Assembly: GCA_018823175.1 (NCBI GenBank)
Contig: JAHJIY010000065.1
Span: 1-64,000 of the forward strand
Reading direction: 5' to 3'
DNA from: Pseudomonadota bacterium
GTDB taxonomy: Bacteria > Desulfobacterota > Desulfobulbia > Desulfobulbales > JAHJIY01
Length of the DNA: 64,000 bases
Below are positions 9,507 to 18,809 of the stretch, piece after piece; the first letter of the stretch is position 1; every line of letters begins with the position of its first letter. The translations under genes and the position numbers were made by a program. A model generated the notes under the pieces. It searched no databases and had not been told where the DNA came from. It saw only the letters and a list, made by a program, of their open reading frames with translations.

Positions 9507-10490
9507 GTGCAAAATATTGTTGAGTTTTCAGAAGGTCTGGTGGTTCAAACAGCTTTAATCAATGGATATTCCGAGAGTGATTGGGGCGTTCTCTGTGATG
9601 TCCAATCAATCACTATGTCGTGGAGTAAGGAATTTTCAAAAATGTTTACGGAGGCATTATATGCTGATCCGAACACCTCAAAAATATTGGCTAAGGTAAA
9701 TTCCACCGATCACCAGCAGTCCTTTGCCGTCTGGTATGAAACGCTGGCCTCGGGCAAACCGGGTGCGACCTTTTGGCCGGAAACCTGTTTGGTCGGTCTT
9801 TTCCATGCGGCGGCGGGAGTTGATAACCGGCATGTCATTGGATTATTCAGCAAACTTGAAGTGAGCTTCCATCGGAAATGTCTGGAAAGTTTCGAGTTAG
9901 ATAAGGCGAACGAGGTGTTTTGGGCATTCAAAAGAATCATGGATATCGCCTTGGCAATTATGGTCGACAGTTATCATTTTGCTAACATCGTCGGCATGAA
10001 GGACGTCGGCGTTAATGAGGCCTTGTTTGCCAGGATTCGCGGTCTTTCCATTCGTAAAATGATTGATGAGGCAAGGTCGGTACTCCCCCTGATTGAATGG
10101 AATGATTCTTTGAGTGTCGGTCTTGACAGTATTGATGAACAGCACAAAAAACTCGTAGATATCCTGAATTCATTGCACGGATCAAGCGCCTCGGCCAAGG
10201 ATCCTGAAGCAGTGAAAAAAATACTGAACGATCTGGTTGAGTATACTGTTTATCATTTTAACTACGAAGAGGGTTTGATGAAAGAACATCAGTATCCTGA
10301 TCTTGAAAATCATTTAGTTGCCCATAAGGCCCTGGTTGAACAGGTTGGTAAATTTAATGAGGACTTTCAGGCGGGGAGGGCCAAACTATCCAGTGAGTTG
10401 TTTAAATTTCTCCGAAGTTGGCTCAATGGTCATATCAGAGGAACCGATAAGCGATATTCCGCGCACATGAAGGCATGTGGGGTTAATTAG
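9507..10490 (+). CDS. Hemerythrin-domain protein with N-terminal globin-sensor-like domain
   Basis: C-terminal bacteriohemerythrin (DEQHKKLVDILN..YHFNYEEGLMKEHQYP..HLVAHKAL..WLNGHIRGTDKRY); N-terminal helices RHVIGLFSKLEVSF and FWAFKRIMDIALAIMVDSYHF resemble globin-coupled sensor helices. Confidence 0.8.
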   Translation: MQNIVEFSEGLVVQTALINGYSESDWGVLCDVQSITMSWSKEFSKMFTEALYADPNTSKILAKVNSTDHQQSFAVWYETLASGKPGATFWPETCLVGLFHAAAGVDNRHVIGLFSKLEVSFHRKCLESFELDKANEVFWAFKRIMDIALAIMVDSYHFANIVGMKDVGVNEALFARIRGLSIRKMIDEARSVLPLIEWNDSLSVGLDSIDEQHKKLVDILNSLHGSSASAKDPEAVKKILNDLVEYTVYHFNYEEGLMKEHQYPDLENHLVAHKALVEQVGKFNEDFQAGRAKLSSELFKFLRSWLNGHIRGTDKRYSAHMKACGVN

Positions 10491-10721
10491 ACAGTGGGCT
10501 GGATGGTCTTGTTGCCTGCTGTCTTTAACACTACAGGGAGAAAAGCATCCGTGAATATCTAAAGTGAAATGCCTCCCCGGCAGCTTGGCGTTGAAGGTTA
10601 TCTTTTGCTGGAATACTGAACAAACATGATGATAATATTTTTTAAGCCTCTTTGATAGTTCAGGACTATGCCTGGGTAATTTTGAAAATCGTAATTGATG
10701 AAAAACAAGGAGAAACCTGTG

Positions 10722-11120
10722 ATGGACTATATCGTATGGCAGGAAAATTTCAACGTCCGGGTTGACGTGATTGATGAACAGCACAAGAGGCTTGTGCAAG
10801 TGATCAATAATTTTTTATCTGATCTGGGCAATAATAATGACCGTCTTGCCGTTGGTCGCAGTCTTGATGAAATGATAAAATATACGGAGTATCATTTTTG
10901 TACCGAGCAACTTCTGCTTGAGAAACATCCTGATTTTTTGTCCCACTTGAATCAACACTGGCAATTGATCAAACAGGTAAGGAAAATTCAGGATGACTTT
11001 CATAAAAATCTTGAACTGAAAGCCGATATCTTTGATTTTCTCTTGGCATGGCTGAAGAATCATATCCTTGGCACCGACAAGGTTCATTTTAGTTATCTAC
11101 GAAAAAACAATCTGTTATGA
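10722..11120 (+). CDS. Bacteriohemerythrin
   Basis: DEQHKRLVQVI..YTEYHFCTEQLLLEKHPDFLSHLNQHWQL..WLKNHILGTDK; start moved from 10695 to ATG 10722 by homology. Confidence 0.88.
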   Translation: MDYIVWQENFNVRVDVIDEQHKRLVQVINNFLSDLGNNNDRLAVGRSLDEMIKYTEYHFCTEQLLLEKHPDFLSHLNQHWQLIKQVRKIQDDFHKNLELKADIFDFLLAWLKNHILGTDKVHFSYLRKNNLL

Positions 11121-12574
11121 ACGAAAAAAATCTTACTCAATCTCTCATCAAAGGAGGGATAGTTCATGGTTATCGGCGACAGCGTCTTTTCTGGACGTTG
11201 ATGCTGTCTCTGTTTCTGGTCTTTGCCTTGACGGTGGCGGTTGGTGGACGCATTTTCTATGAGTGGGAGCATGAAGAGATGCACGAGGTGGCTCGCGAGC
11301 GGTCGGCGGCCTTGGCTCTGCCCGGAGCAATAGGCGACGTCGGGCCAGGGCCGGCTGTGACGGTTGATGAGGACGCACTGAAAGAGATTATGTTCAAATT
11401 GACTCTGGTGTATTTGTTTGTCCTTGCCATCTTCGCCTGCCTCTTGCTGTTGGTGGCCCGGATCCGCACTCGTCAGTTCGGCAACCTTGTCGATACTCAA
11501 CGCAGCATGGTTTTTGCCCTGGCAAGCCTGGCGGAACTCCGGGACCAGGCCACCGGTAAACACCTGGAGCGGACCCGGAGTTATGGGGTGATTTTGGGTG
11601 GCAGGCTGCGCAGGCTGGCCAAATATCGTCAGGTGATTGACGATCAGTTTATCGATAATCTCTATGATGCGGCTCCACTCCACGATATCGGCAAGGTTGC
11701 CATTCCCGATCATATCCTGTTGAAGCCGGGTCCTCTCACCGACGAGGAATTTGTCTTAATGAAGAGTCATGCCGAGATAGGTGGCCAGATCCTTTCCAAA
11801 ATTATCGAAAGGCTGGATGATCCGCTACCTTTTTTGGTTATGAGTCGGAACATTGCCTGCTATCACCATGAGAGATATGATGGTAGCGGTTATCCGGAAG
11901 GTCTGGCCGGGGATGCCATTCCCCTGGAGGCACAGATCTACGCCCTATGCGACACCTATGATGCCATCCGGTCTAAACGACCCTATAAGGGGCCGGTGAC
12001 TCATATGGAGGCGGTGCAGCGGCTGATGGTTAGCCGGGGCAGTCATTTTGCCCCTGATGTGGTTAATGCCTTTATTGATTGTGAGGAACAGTTGTTGGAG
12101 TTGTTTGAGTCCTACCAGGTTTACGATGAAGTTTACCAAGGCTTTTTTGATAATCAGAGCGGCGGCGGACCGGCGGTAGTCTGGAGCAGTGAATTTGAGG
12201 TGGGAGTGGAGTTGATCGACCGTCAGCATCAGGAATTGATCAACCGGATCAATAGTCTGATCGTCGCTATCCGGGAAGGTCGGGGCAGGGAAGAAACATT
12301 CATGTTGATGCGCTTTCTGCAGGGGTATGTGGTAGAGCACTTCAGAACGGAGGAGGGGTTTATGCTTCGGCACCATTATGCCGAATATGAGGCCCACAAG
12401 GAAATACACGACGCCTTTATTGCCGATCTGGATCAATTGGCGGCAACCATGGAAAGTACCGGGATTGATTCTGATCTGGTTGTGGATGTCAATCAGAAGG
12501 TGATCAACTGGTTGGTGGCACACATCTTTCTGATTGACAAAGGGTTGCGGAATTGCCTGACTTCTTCGGAGTAG
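11117..12574 (+). CDS. Membrane HD-GYP phosphodiesterase fused to C-terminal hemerythrin domain
   Basis: Two TM segments; HDIGKVAIPDHILLKPGPLTDEE and YHHERYDGSGYPEGLAG (HD-GYP); VELIDRQHQELINRI..HFRTEEGFMLRHHYAEYEAH..WLVAHIFLIDK (hemerythrin). Confidence 0.92.
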   Translation: MNEKNLTQSLIKGGIVHGYRRQRLFWTLMLSLFLVFALTVAVGGRIFYEWEHEEMHEVARERSAALALPGAIGDVGPGPAVTVDEDALKEIMFKLTLVYLFVLAIFACLLLLVARIRTRQFGNLVDTQRSMVFALASLAELRDQATGKHLERTRSYGVILGGRLRRLAKYRQVIDDQFIDNLYDAAPLHDIGKVAIPDHILLKPGPLTDEEFVLMKSHAEIGGQILSKIIERLDDPLPFLVMSRNIACYHHERYDGSGYPEGLAGDAIPLEAQIYALCDTYDAIRSKRPYKGPVTHMEAVQRLMVSRGSHFAPDVVNAFIDCEEQLLELFESYQVYDEVYQGFFDNQSGGGPAVVWSSEFEVGVELIDRQHQELINRINSLIVAIREGRGREETFMLMRFLQGYVVEHFRTEEGFMLRHHYAEYEAHKEIHDAFIADLDQLAATMESTGIDSDLVVDVNQKVINWLVAHIFLIDKGLRNCLTSSE

Positions 12575-12797
12575 AGGTGATTGTCGGTAATGTCATATTC
12601 TTTTTGCGGATTATCACCATGATCACTTGTTATTCTTTATAGAATCCAATTGGATTATCTGCTGATGTCGACAACGGTTTTCTCCAGGGTGTTGACCTCA
12701 AATTAAGATTGGGATTACTAATAGTTGAACTGTCCTTTGGGTTTTGAACAAAAACAAATAATTTTTATTATTCAGGACAGCCCCTTTATTTTCCTTT

Positions 12798-13910
12798 TCA
12801 GGAAGTAGTCTTCGGGGTTTTGGTCCGCAAAGTTATGCTGAGGATCTCGCTGGGTCGCCAGAGTCTCATTCGTGGCCCCCAGGTGCCTGTCCCTCGGCAG
12901 ACGATTGCTGTCATGTCGTCAATCTTGTAACGCCCCGCTAGTAGTGGATATCTGGTTTGGACCAGATAGCCGAATGGCCAGATCTGTCCGCCGTGGGTAT
13001 GACCACTGAGCATTAGTCCCACTCCTGCGGCGGCGGCCTTTTCTGCCTGCCACGGTGTGTGGGAAAGCAGGATGGTGGCCCCGGCGGGGCGGTTCGCGAG
13101 GGCTTGCGAAATGGGGTCGCCGCCCTGGCCGTTCCGATATCTATTGGTCAGATCGTCAACTCCTGCCAGGATAAGACCAGGTTTTATTTCGGCCCAACTG
13201 TTATTGAGCAGGTTGAAGTTCGCTTCTTTAAAAAGTTTCATCTTGTCCCCCCCGTAGAATTCGTGATTGCCGGGCACGGCCCAGACCCCTAAGGGCGCGG
13301 TGAGTTGTTTGAATGTTGTGATTAATTGATCTTCCGGCGGGCCATGTCCTTCGAAGATGTCACCGAGCAGTACTACCAGGTCTGGCCGTTCGGCTTTTAC
13401 CTGGGCGATCCGGGATGCCAGCCAACGCTCACCGAGTTGCGAACCCAGGTGCATATCGGACATGGCGACCAGGACTGTGCCGTCCATCTCGACGGGAAGG
13501 CCGGCCAGGCTCACCTCGTATTTTTCGATTATCGGCGGCCGTATCCCCTGGGCCAGGGCGATTGCCGAAAGGGTCAAGCCGGTCAACAAGGCCCATCCGC
13601 GCAGCGTGGCGGATAACCGGGGCATCAGAAAACCGAAAAGAGTGAAAATGTCTGTTGCTAAAAGAGGGCTGAAAGTAAGGAACAGGATGGCCAGCCAGCT
13701 CATGCCGAGAAATTCAAGGATGCCGGCCAGGGCACCTGTGCCATTGTGTCCGACTAGGCGACCCAATAAAAATATGATCCATAGGATGATCCCGGTGCCA
13801 AGGATGATTTTGCGGGATAGGTGTCGAGTGATGAACGGTACGCTGAGAGCCCGCCAAAACACGTAGATATGCATGACTGTACAGATCGAAAGGAGAATGG
13901 TTCCAAACAC
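12798..13910 (-). CDS. Membrane metallophosphoesterase (YkuE/YaeI-like)
   Basis: SDMHLGSQLG, LLGDIFEGHG, VPGNHEFYGG, LLSHTPW, SGHTHGGQIWPFG motifs. Confidence 0.9.
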   Translation of the reverse strand: MFGTILLSICTVMHIYVFWRALSVPFITRHLSRKIILGTGIILWIIFLLGRLVGHNGTGALAGILEFLGMSWLAILFLTFSPLLATDIFTLFGFLMPRLSATLRGWALLTGLTLSAIALAQGIRPPIIEKYEVSLAGLPVEMDGTVLVAMSDMHLGSQLGERWLASRIAQVKAERPDLVVLLGDIFEGHGPPEDQLITTFKQLTAPLGVWAVPGNHEFYGGDKMKLFKEANFNLLNNSWAEIKPGLILAGVDDLTNRYRNGQGGDPISQALANRPAGATILLSHTPWQAEKAAAAGVGLMLSGHTHGGQIWPFGYLVQTRYPLLAGRYKIDDMTAIVCRGTGTWGPRMRLWRPSEILSITLRTKTPKTTS

Positions 13911-14117
13911 AGCTCGTCTCCAGAGATAAAATGAAAGTGGGTAAGGTCTGCCGGTAATTTATTGAAAAATTGAATTTATTAAGACACCATACTTAATTAT
14001 CATAAATTGTCGGGGTGCCATACATAATTTAAAAGAAATGATCAGCGGCCAACGCCAGGATTGCAGGTTGCAGAATATTCTTGTTGGTCATTCGGCATCC
14101 TGCTACTCTCGTTTAGT

Positions 14118-14262
14118 TAGTGTCTGTCCAGAAATGCGGATTTTTATTCGAGAACGAGGAGCTAGGATTTTGAAAAGCGCAGCGGACTGGTGTCCGTGAG
14201 CACTTTTAAAGAACGAAGCGACGACGTAATCGGAGAAAAAGACCATTTATGGACAGGCACTA
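14118..14262 (+). repeat. 145-bp TIR-bounded (MITE-like) repeat, family B copy 1
   Basis: Ends tagtgtctgtccagaaatg / catttatggacaggcacta are inverted repeats (2 mismatches); homologous to the reverse complement of 17829-17973. Confidence 0.75.
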
Positions 14263-14296
14263 GATAGCAATTAATCTTTCTAGGGGAACATAAACT

Positions 14297-15109
14297 ATGT
14301 CGAAAATTCAGGCTGCCCCGACTCGTCATCGTTACCGTCTGACCCTGGAATATGCCGGTGCCGGTTTCAGTGGCTGGCAGAAGCAGGATGATGCCCGGAC
14401 CATCCAGGGTGCGATGCTGGCTGCCGCTGTCGAGATTTTCGGGGATGAACGGGTCGATATTCAGGGTACCGGTCGCACCGATGCCGGGGTCAACGCCCTG
14501 AACTATACGGCCCATCTTGAAACCACCGGTGAGAGATTGCCTCTGGAAATCATCATTGAGCGCTTCAATGAGCTCCTGCCGGCCAACATAGCCGTGCTGG
14601 CGATTTCCCCTTGTCATGCTCGCTTTCATGCCCGTCACAGCTGTATCGGTCGGAGTTATCTGTACCAGATCGCCAAGCGCAAATCGGCTTTTAATAAGAA
14701 ATATGTCTGGTGGGTCAAGGATCGTCTTGATTCGGCCGCCATGGCTGAAACGGCAGTGATTTTCGCCGGGATGCACGACTTTGTCTCTTTTGCTGAAAGA
14801 CAGGAGCTGAAGAAGTCGACCCTGGTACGGCTCAATGGCGTCTATCTTTATGAGGATGATGAGATGCTCAGGTTGCGGGTGGTTGGCTCGCACTTCCTCT
14901 GGCGGATGGTGCGGAGGATGGCCGGGGTGTTGGTCGAGGTGGGGCGGGGTAATCTGTCAAAAAGTGAGGTGGCTGCCTTTCTCGCCGGACCGGCGGATGC
15001 TCCGAGTCGGTTAACGGCGCCGCCTTCCGGTCTCTTTTTTGAGCAGGCTTTTTATGATGAGCAGGAATTTGAAGATTTTCTGGTGATGGCGGCCGAAGAG
15101 GCACTCTGA
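14297..15109 (+). CDS. truA: tRNA pseudouridine(38-40) synthase TruA
   Basis: YRLTLEYAGAGFSGWQKQ, GTGRTDAGVNAL, GSHFLWRMVRRMAGVLVEVGRG. Confidence 0.95.
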   Translation: MSKIQAAPTRHRYRLTLEYAGAGFSGWQKQDDARTIQGAMLAAAVEIFGDERVDIQGTGRTDAGVNALNYTAHLETTGERLPLEIIIERFNELLPANIAVLAISPCHARFHARHSCIGRSYLYQIAKRKSAFNKKYVWWVKDRLDSAAMAETAVIFAGMHDFVSFAERQELKKSTLVRLNGVYLYEDDEMLRLRVVGSHFLWRMVRRMAGVLVEVGRGNLSKSEVAAFLAGPADAPSRLTAPPSGLFFEQAFYDEQEFEDFLVMAAEEAL

Positions 15110-15131
15110 GCCGGCAGCAGATAATGTACGG

Positions 15132-15175
15132 TAAAAAAATAGCGGCCTGGACGTTGCCCGGTCGCTATTTTTTAT
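15132..15175 (+). terminator. Terminator downstream of truA
   Basis: gtaaaaaaatagcggcc..ggtcgctattttttatt hairpin plus T-run. Confidence 0.65.
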
Positions 15176-15184
15176 TCGGCAGGA

Positions 15185-15251
15185 TTGAACATGCAAAGTG
15201 AAACGTACCCCAGGGGTACTTCGTTTGCTTATCTGCCGCGGGGAGCTTCAA
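15185..15251 (+). repeat. Dispersed repeat family C, copy 1
   Basis: ttgaacatgcaaagtgaaacgtaccccaggggtacttcg...tgccgcggggagcttcaa; cognates at 18547 and 35710. Confidence 0.8.
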
Positions 15252-15298
15252 AGCAAATCACTTCTGTTTTTATTTATGGCCCTGATCCCGGCTCAGTT

Positions 15299-17023
15299 TT
15301 ATTTCCCTGGTTTTCTAGTCGTCTTTGTGTCGCGTCCTTTGCGGTGACTTATTTTGCCGCGTTTGGCGGGGCTGGTGGGGCGATTGCCGCCGCCGGCGAC
15401 TTCAATGGAAATTGTATTGGTATTGATTTGCGCCTGCCCAAAGGTGTCAAGGATCTGGGAGGTAAACTTGCTGTCTGCTTCGAGCAGGGCCGAGTTGCGC
15501 AGAATTTCAATCTTACCGACTTTAATCCGCCCACCTCCGGGAATGCCATTGATTTTGGCAATCAGGTCCTGGGGTGTAATCCCCTGCCGGCGGCCAACAT
15601 TAAGAAAGAATCGGGTAAACTGTTGCGGGCGGTTGGCACTACTTGTCGATTCTCCACGCGAGCGGTCATTTTTAAGCGGCCCCTTTTTATCTCCACCACT
15701 CACATTGAGATCGGGCGCGTTTTTGTAATATTCCAGGTACCGATTAAACTCCACTGAAACAAATCTTTTGACCAGTTCTTCACGGTCCATTGATTCAAAT
15801 TTTTCTGCAATTTCGGCATAAAGCGGGTCGATCTGATCGTGGTTAACCTCAACTTTTGTCACGACATCAATCAGGCGGACCAGTTGCTTTTTGCAAATCT
15901 CCACGCCGGAAGGAATACGGCCCTGCTTAAACTTTTTATTAAGCATTTTTTCAATTTCATTGATCTTGAATCGTTCCTTCATGTTAATGATGGCGATTGA
16001 GATGCCGGTCCGGCCGGCTCGACCGGTCCGCCCGCTGCGATGGGTATAATTGGAGGTGTCATCCGGTAGATTGTAATTGATTATATGGGTCAAATCATTC
16101 ACATCCAGGCCACGGGCGGCAACATCGGTGGCCACCAGGATCTGCAGATTCTTGGCGCGGAATTTATCCATTACCTGGTCGCGCTGGACCTGGGACAGAT
16201 CGCCATGCAAGGCATCGGCGTTGTATCCGTCCTGAATCAACTTATTGGCGACTTCATGGGTTTCCTTCCTGGTCCGGCAAAAAATAATAGAATAGATACT
16301 TGGGTAATTGTCGACGATGCGCTTTAGGGCAAGATAGCGATCCTTGGCATGGACCATGTAATATTCATGGCGGACATTTTCGGCACCGGCATTGCGTTTG
16401 CCGATGGTAAGTTCAACCGGGTTGGTCATGTATTTGGCGGCGATGGCGGCAACTGCCTTCGACATCGTGGCTGAAAATAACCAGGTAGATTTTTCTTTGG
16501 GGGTCTGGGCCAGGATCGCGTTTAGTTCCTCCTGAAAACCCATCTGCAGCATTTCATCGGCTTCATCAAAAACAACATAACGCACGGCCGAGATGTCAAC
16601 CCTGCGGCGTCTGATCAAGTCATTCAAACGGCCTGGGGTTGCGACAATAATCTGGATGCCTCTACGCAGGGCGCTGATCTGCTGCTCAATGCTTGCCCCT
16701 CCGTATACCGCTAATATTCTTAGCCCGGCAACATGTTTGGCAAATGATTCCAGGTCCTTGGCTACCTGTACACAAAGTTCCCGGGTCGGACAAAGAATCA
16801 GTCCCTGGGTTTTATGGTTTTTTGTGTCGGTCAGCTGAATTAACGGCAGGCCAAAGGCCGCGGTTTTTCCTGTTCCGGTTTGGGCCAGACTTACCAGATC
16901 CACCTGTTTTTCGAGCATTAAGGGAATGACTTGAACCTGGACCGGGGTCGGTTCTTCAAATCCCAGGGTTGATAGACCTTTGAGGAGATCGTCATTAATG
17001 CCAAGCGCTGTGAATGCATTCAT
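15299..17023 (-). CDS. deaD: DEAD-box RNA helicase with C-terminal DbpA-type RNA-binding domain
   Basis: AQTGTGKTAAF, TPGRLND, VFDEADEMLQMGF, SATM, HRSGRTGRAGRTG; C-terminal FFLNVGRRQGITPQDLIAKI..IKVGKIEI. Confidence 0.92.
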   Translation of the reverse strand: MNAFTALGINDDLLKGLSTLGFEEPTPVQVQVIPLMLEKQVDLVSLAQTGTGKTAAFGLPLIQLTDTKNHKTQGLILCPTRELCVQVAKDLESFAKHVAGLRILAVYGGASIEQQISALRRGIQIIVATPGRLNDLIRRRRVDISAVRYVVFDEADEMLQMGFQEELNAILAQTPKEKSTWLFSATMSKAVAAIAAKYMTNPVELTIGKRNAGAENVRHEYYMVHAKDRYLALKRIVDNYPSIYSIIFCRTRKETHEVANKLIQDGYNADALHGDLSQVQRDQVMDKFRAKNLQILVATDVAARGLDVNDLTHIINYNLPDDTSNYTHRSGRTGRAGRTGISIAIINMKERFKINEIEKMLNKKFKQGRIPSGVEICKKQLVRLIDVVTKVEVNHDQIDPLYAEIAEKFESMDREELVKRFVSVEFNRYLEYYKNAPDLNVSGGDKKGPLKNDRSRGESTSSANRPQQFTRFFLNVGRRQGITPQDLIAKINGIPGGGRIKVGKIEILRNSALLEADSKFTSQILDTFGQAQINTNTISIEVAGGGNRPTSPAKRGKISHRKGRDTKTTRKPGK

Positions 17024-17126
17024 AATGTTTGTTCTTTTGGGTAAAGGAGTGTTGTGAAAATTGCACAGTATCGTTTTTGTTCAACGGTAGAATATATTGT
17101 AGCAGACGACGGTGCAGGTTGGTCAA

Positions 17127-17170
17127 AAAAAAACCGCATAATCCTGAGACAAGAGGATTGCGCGGTTTGT
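17127..17170. terminator. Hairpin with flanking A/T runs
   Basis: aaaaaaaaccgcataatcct-gagacaag-aggattgcgcggtttgtt; lies 5' of the helicase gene (minus strand), so its transcript is unclear. Confidence 0.5.
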
Positions 17171-17311
17171 TATGGCGGTCTCTTACGGGAAAACAGATAG
17201 TGCGTTGCTAAGAACATGTCAATATACTTTATATCTGCAATAAAGCAAGTCGCTTTTTGCTGGGGCAGCCGACCATGGCCATGAACAATCAGGAAGAGGG
17301 AAGAAAGTATA

Positions 17312-17710
17312 TTATATAGTTTTTTTCTCGATCAGAAAATCCGCCAGCTCCTTGTCTATTTTCATGATGTGTTTCATCACCCATTTACTGAGTTTCATCA
17401 TCAGTTCTTTGGGGGATTTGGCGTCTTCGTAAATGCAGTTTGATTTGAACTGCCGGTAATCGTCGATGAAAATCTTATGTTCCTTCAGGTGTTCAAGCAT
17501 CTTGGGGTAGTTGTGCTGCTTCATGTATTGTGCCTCAAGGGCAAAATGCTCTTTGATGTATCTTTCCAGAAAGTGCATGGTTTCATAAAACTCGATTTTT
17601 TCCATTCCTTTTTCTTTGGCGTTGGCCATGGTTTCAATATGATTAATGAGTTGTTCGTGCTGAAAATCCTGCCACAAAATGCCGAGGCGGTATTTTTTTT
17701 CCCAGGTCAT
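17312..17710 (-). CDS. Bacteriohemerythrin
   Basis: ILWQDFQHEQLINHIE..HFALEAQYMKQHNYPKMLEHLKEHKIF..WVMKHIMKIDKE. Confidence 0.85.
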   Translation of the reverse strand: MTWEKKYRLGILWQDFQHEQLINHIETMANAKEKGMEKIEFYETMHFLERYIKEHFALEAQYMKQHNYPKMLEHLKEHKIFIDDYRQFKSNCIYEDAKSPKELMMKLSKWVMKHIMKIDKELADFLIEKKTI

Positions 17711-17828
17711 ATAATTTTACCGTGTAAAGTTTATTGTTAATGTTGTCTGAAGCTCAAGAATAGATCTGGCTCTTCAGGAAGGGTCTAATTCAAAATATTT
17801 AAGCTATAAAACGGGGTCGCAGGTTAAA

Positions 17829-17973
17829 TAGTTTCCATCCAGAAACGGTCTTTTTCGTGAATTTCTGCGTCAAACCGCACAGTTGCTTGTGCGGCGTACC
17901 CATGTACGCCTCCGCGTAACGGTTTGTTTTCCTTGACCTTCTCGAAAAATCCTCGTTTTCGAATTGGAAACTA
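17829..17973 (-). repeat. 145-bp TIR-bounded repeat, family B copy 2
   Basis: Perfect terminal tagtttcca / tggaaacta; reverse complement aligns with 14118-14262 (ggatttttcgag; gaaaaagaccgtttctgga). Confidence 0.75.
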
Positions 17974-18015
17974 AATAACTAAAATAAAAAAACCTGGCCT
18001 TTGCTGATTTGAAGG

Positions 18016-18420
18016 TTATTCACTCCTGTTTTTGTTGATGAATATGCCCATGATCCGATCTTTGTCTCTGGTATGACCGACAAACCATTCAATCAGAAAA
18101 TAGAGTAGTTCGGAAATATCATTTTCCGTTTTCACTTGTTCCATCATGGTTTTAAGTTTTGCATTAATCAATTTATGTTCTGTTTTTTGATCTTCGTATT
18201 TTGGGTAGGAGTAAAGTTCCATGAGCATTTCTTCACTCTTGAAATGGAATTGCGCATATTTTTTTAATTCACGCAGGGTCTTTTTTAATTCCGGAGAGGA
18301 CGCTTCCTGGTCCTTCAGGCTAAAGACCTGCCGCATAATTTTTAATAACATTTTATGCTGGACATCAATCTCTTCAACGCCGATCAGATAATGATCATTC
18401 CACTCGAGGTCTATTTCCAC
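18016..18420 (-). CDS. Bacteriohemerythrin
   Basis: GVEEIDVQHKMLLKIM..QFHFKSEEMLMELYSYPKYEDQKTEHKLI..WFVGHTRDKDR. Confidence 0.85.
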   Translation of the reverse strand: MEIDLEWNDHYLIGVEEIDVQHKMLLKIMRQVFSLKDQEASSPELKKTLRELKKYAQFHFKSEEMLMELYSYPKYEDQKTEHKLINAKLKTMMEQVKTENDISELLYFLIEWFVGHTRDKDRIMGIFINKNRSE

Positions 18421-18546
18421 CGTTTACTCCTCCATTGCTGTTTATTCCAGCTGAAATGAAACAGTTCATTTTTTAGTCTGCTCTAATCTCTTAATGTCAT
18501 ACTATATAACAGGATCAACCGGCAAGCATCCCTTGCCCGGAATTTT

Positions 18547-18738
18547 TTGAACATGCAAAGCGAAACGCACCCCAAGGGCACTTCCTTCGAGGCGCATTCC
18601 CCGCAGTTCGATGTCTCATACTGTTCGCTATCTGCTGCGGGGTTAGTGAGCGAATCTAATGAAAGAATCCTTCCATCCGGAGATTCCCCGTGGCTCGAAG
18701 TCGCACTTCGTTTGCTTATCTGCCGCGGGGAGCTTCAA
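18547..18738 (+). repeat. Dispersed repeat family C, copy 2 (long form)
   Basis: ttgaacatgcaaagcgaaacgcaccccaagggcacttcc...ctgccgcggggagcttcaa with internal repetition of ccgcggggag/cattccccg. Confidence 0.8.
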
Positions 18739-18809
18739 TCGGAGGTTCAGGGCAATTAGTAAACTTGTTAAATGTGACAAGCGCAGGTCAACGGAGATTA
18801 ATCTCCTTG

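Noticed and set aside
13980-14035. Two similar caccatacttaatta / gccatacataattta words
   Set aside because: Short AT-rich near-repeats, too little to define an element.
15185-15757. 190-aa plus-strand ORF starting MNMQSETYPRGTSF
   Set aside because: Starts inside repeat family C and continues antisense to the DEAD-box helicase.
18547-18759. 70-aa ORF MNMQSETHPKGTSF..
   Set aside because: Encoded entirely by repeat family C; same spurious start as the other copy.
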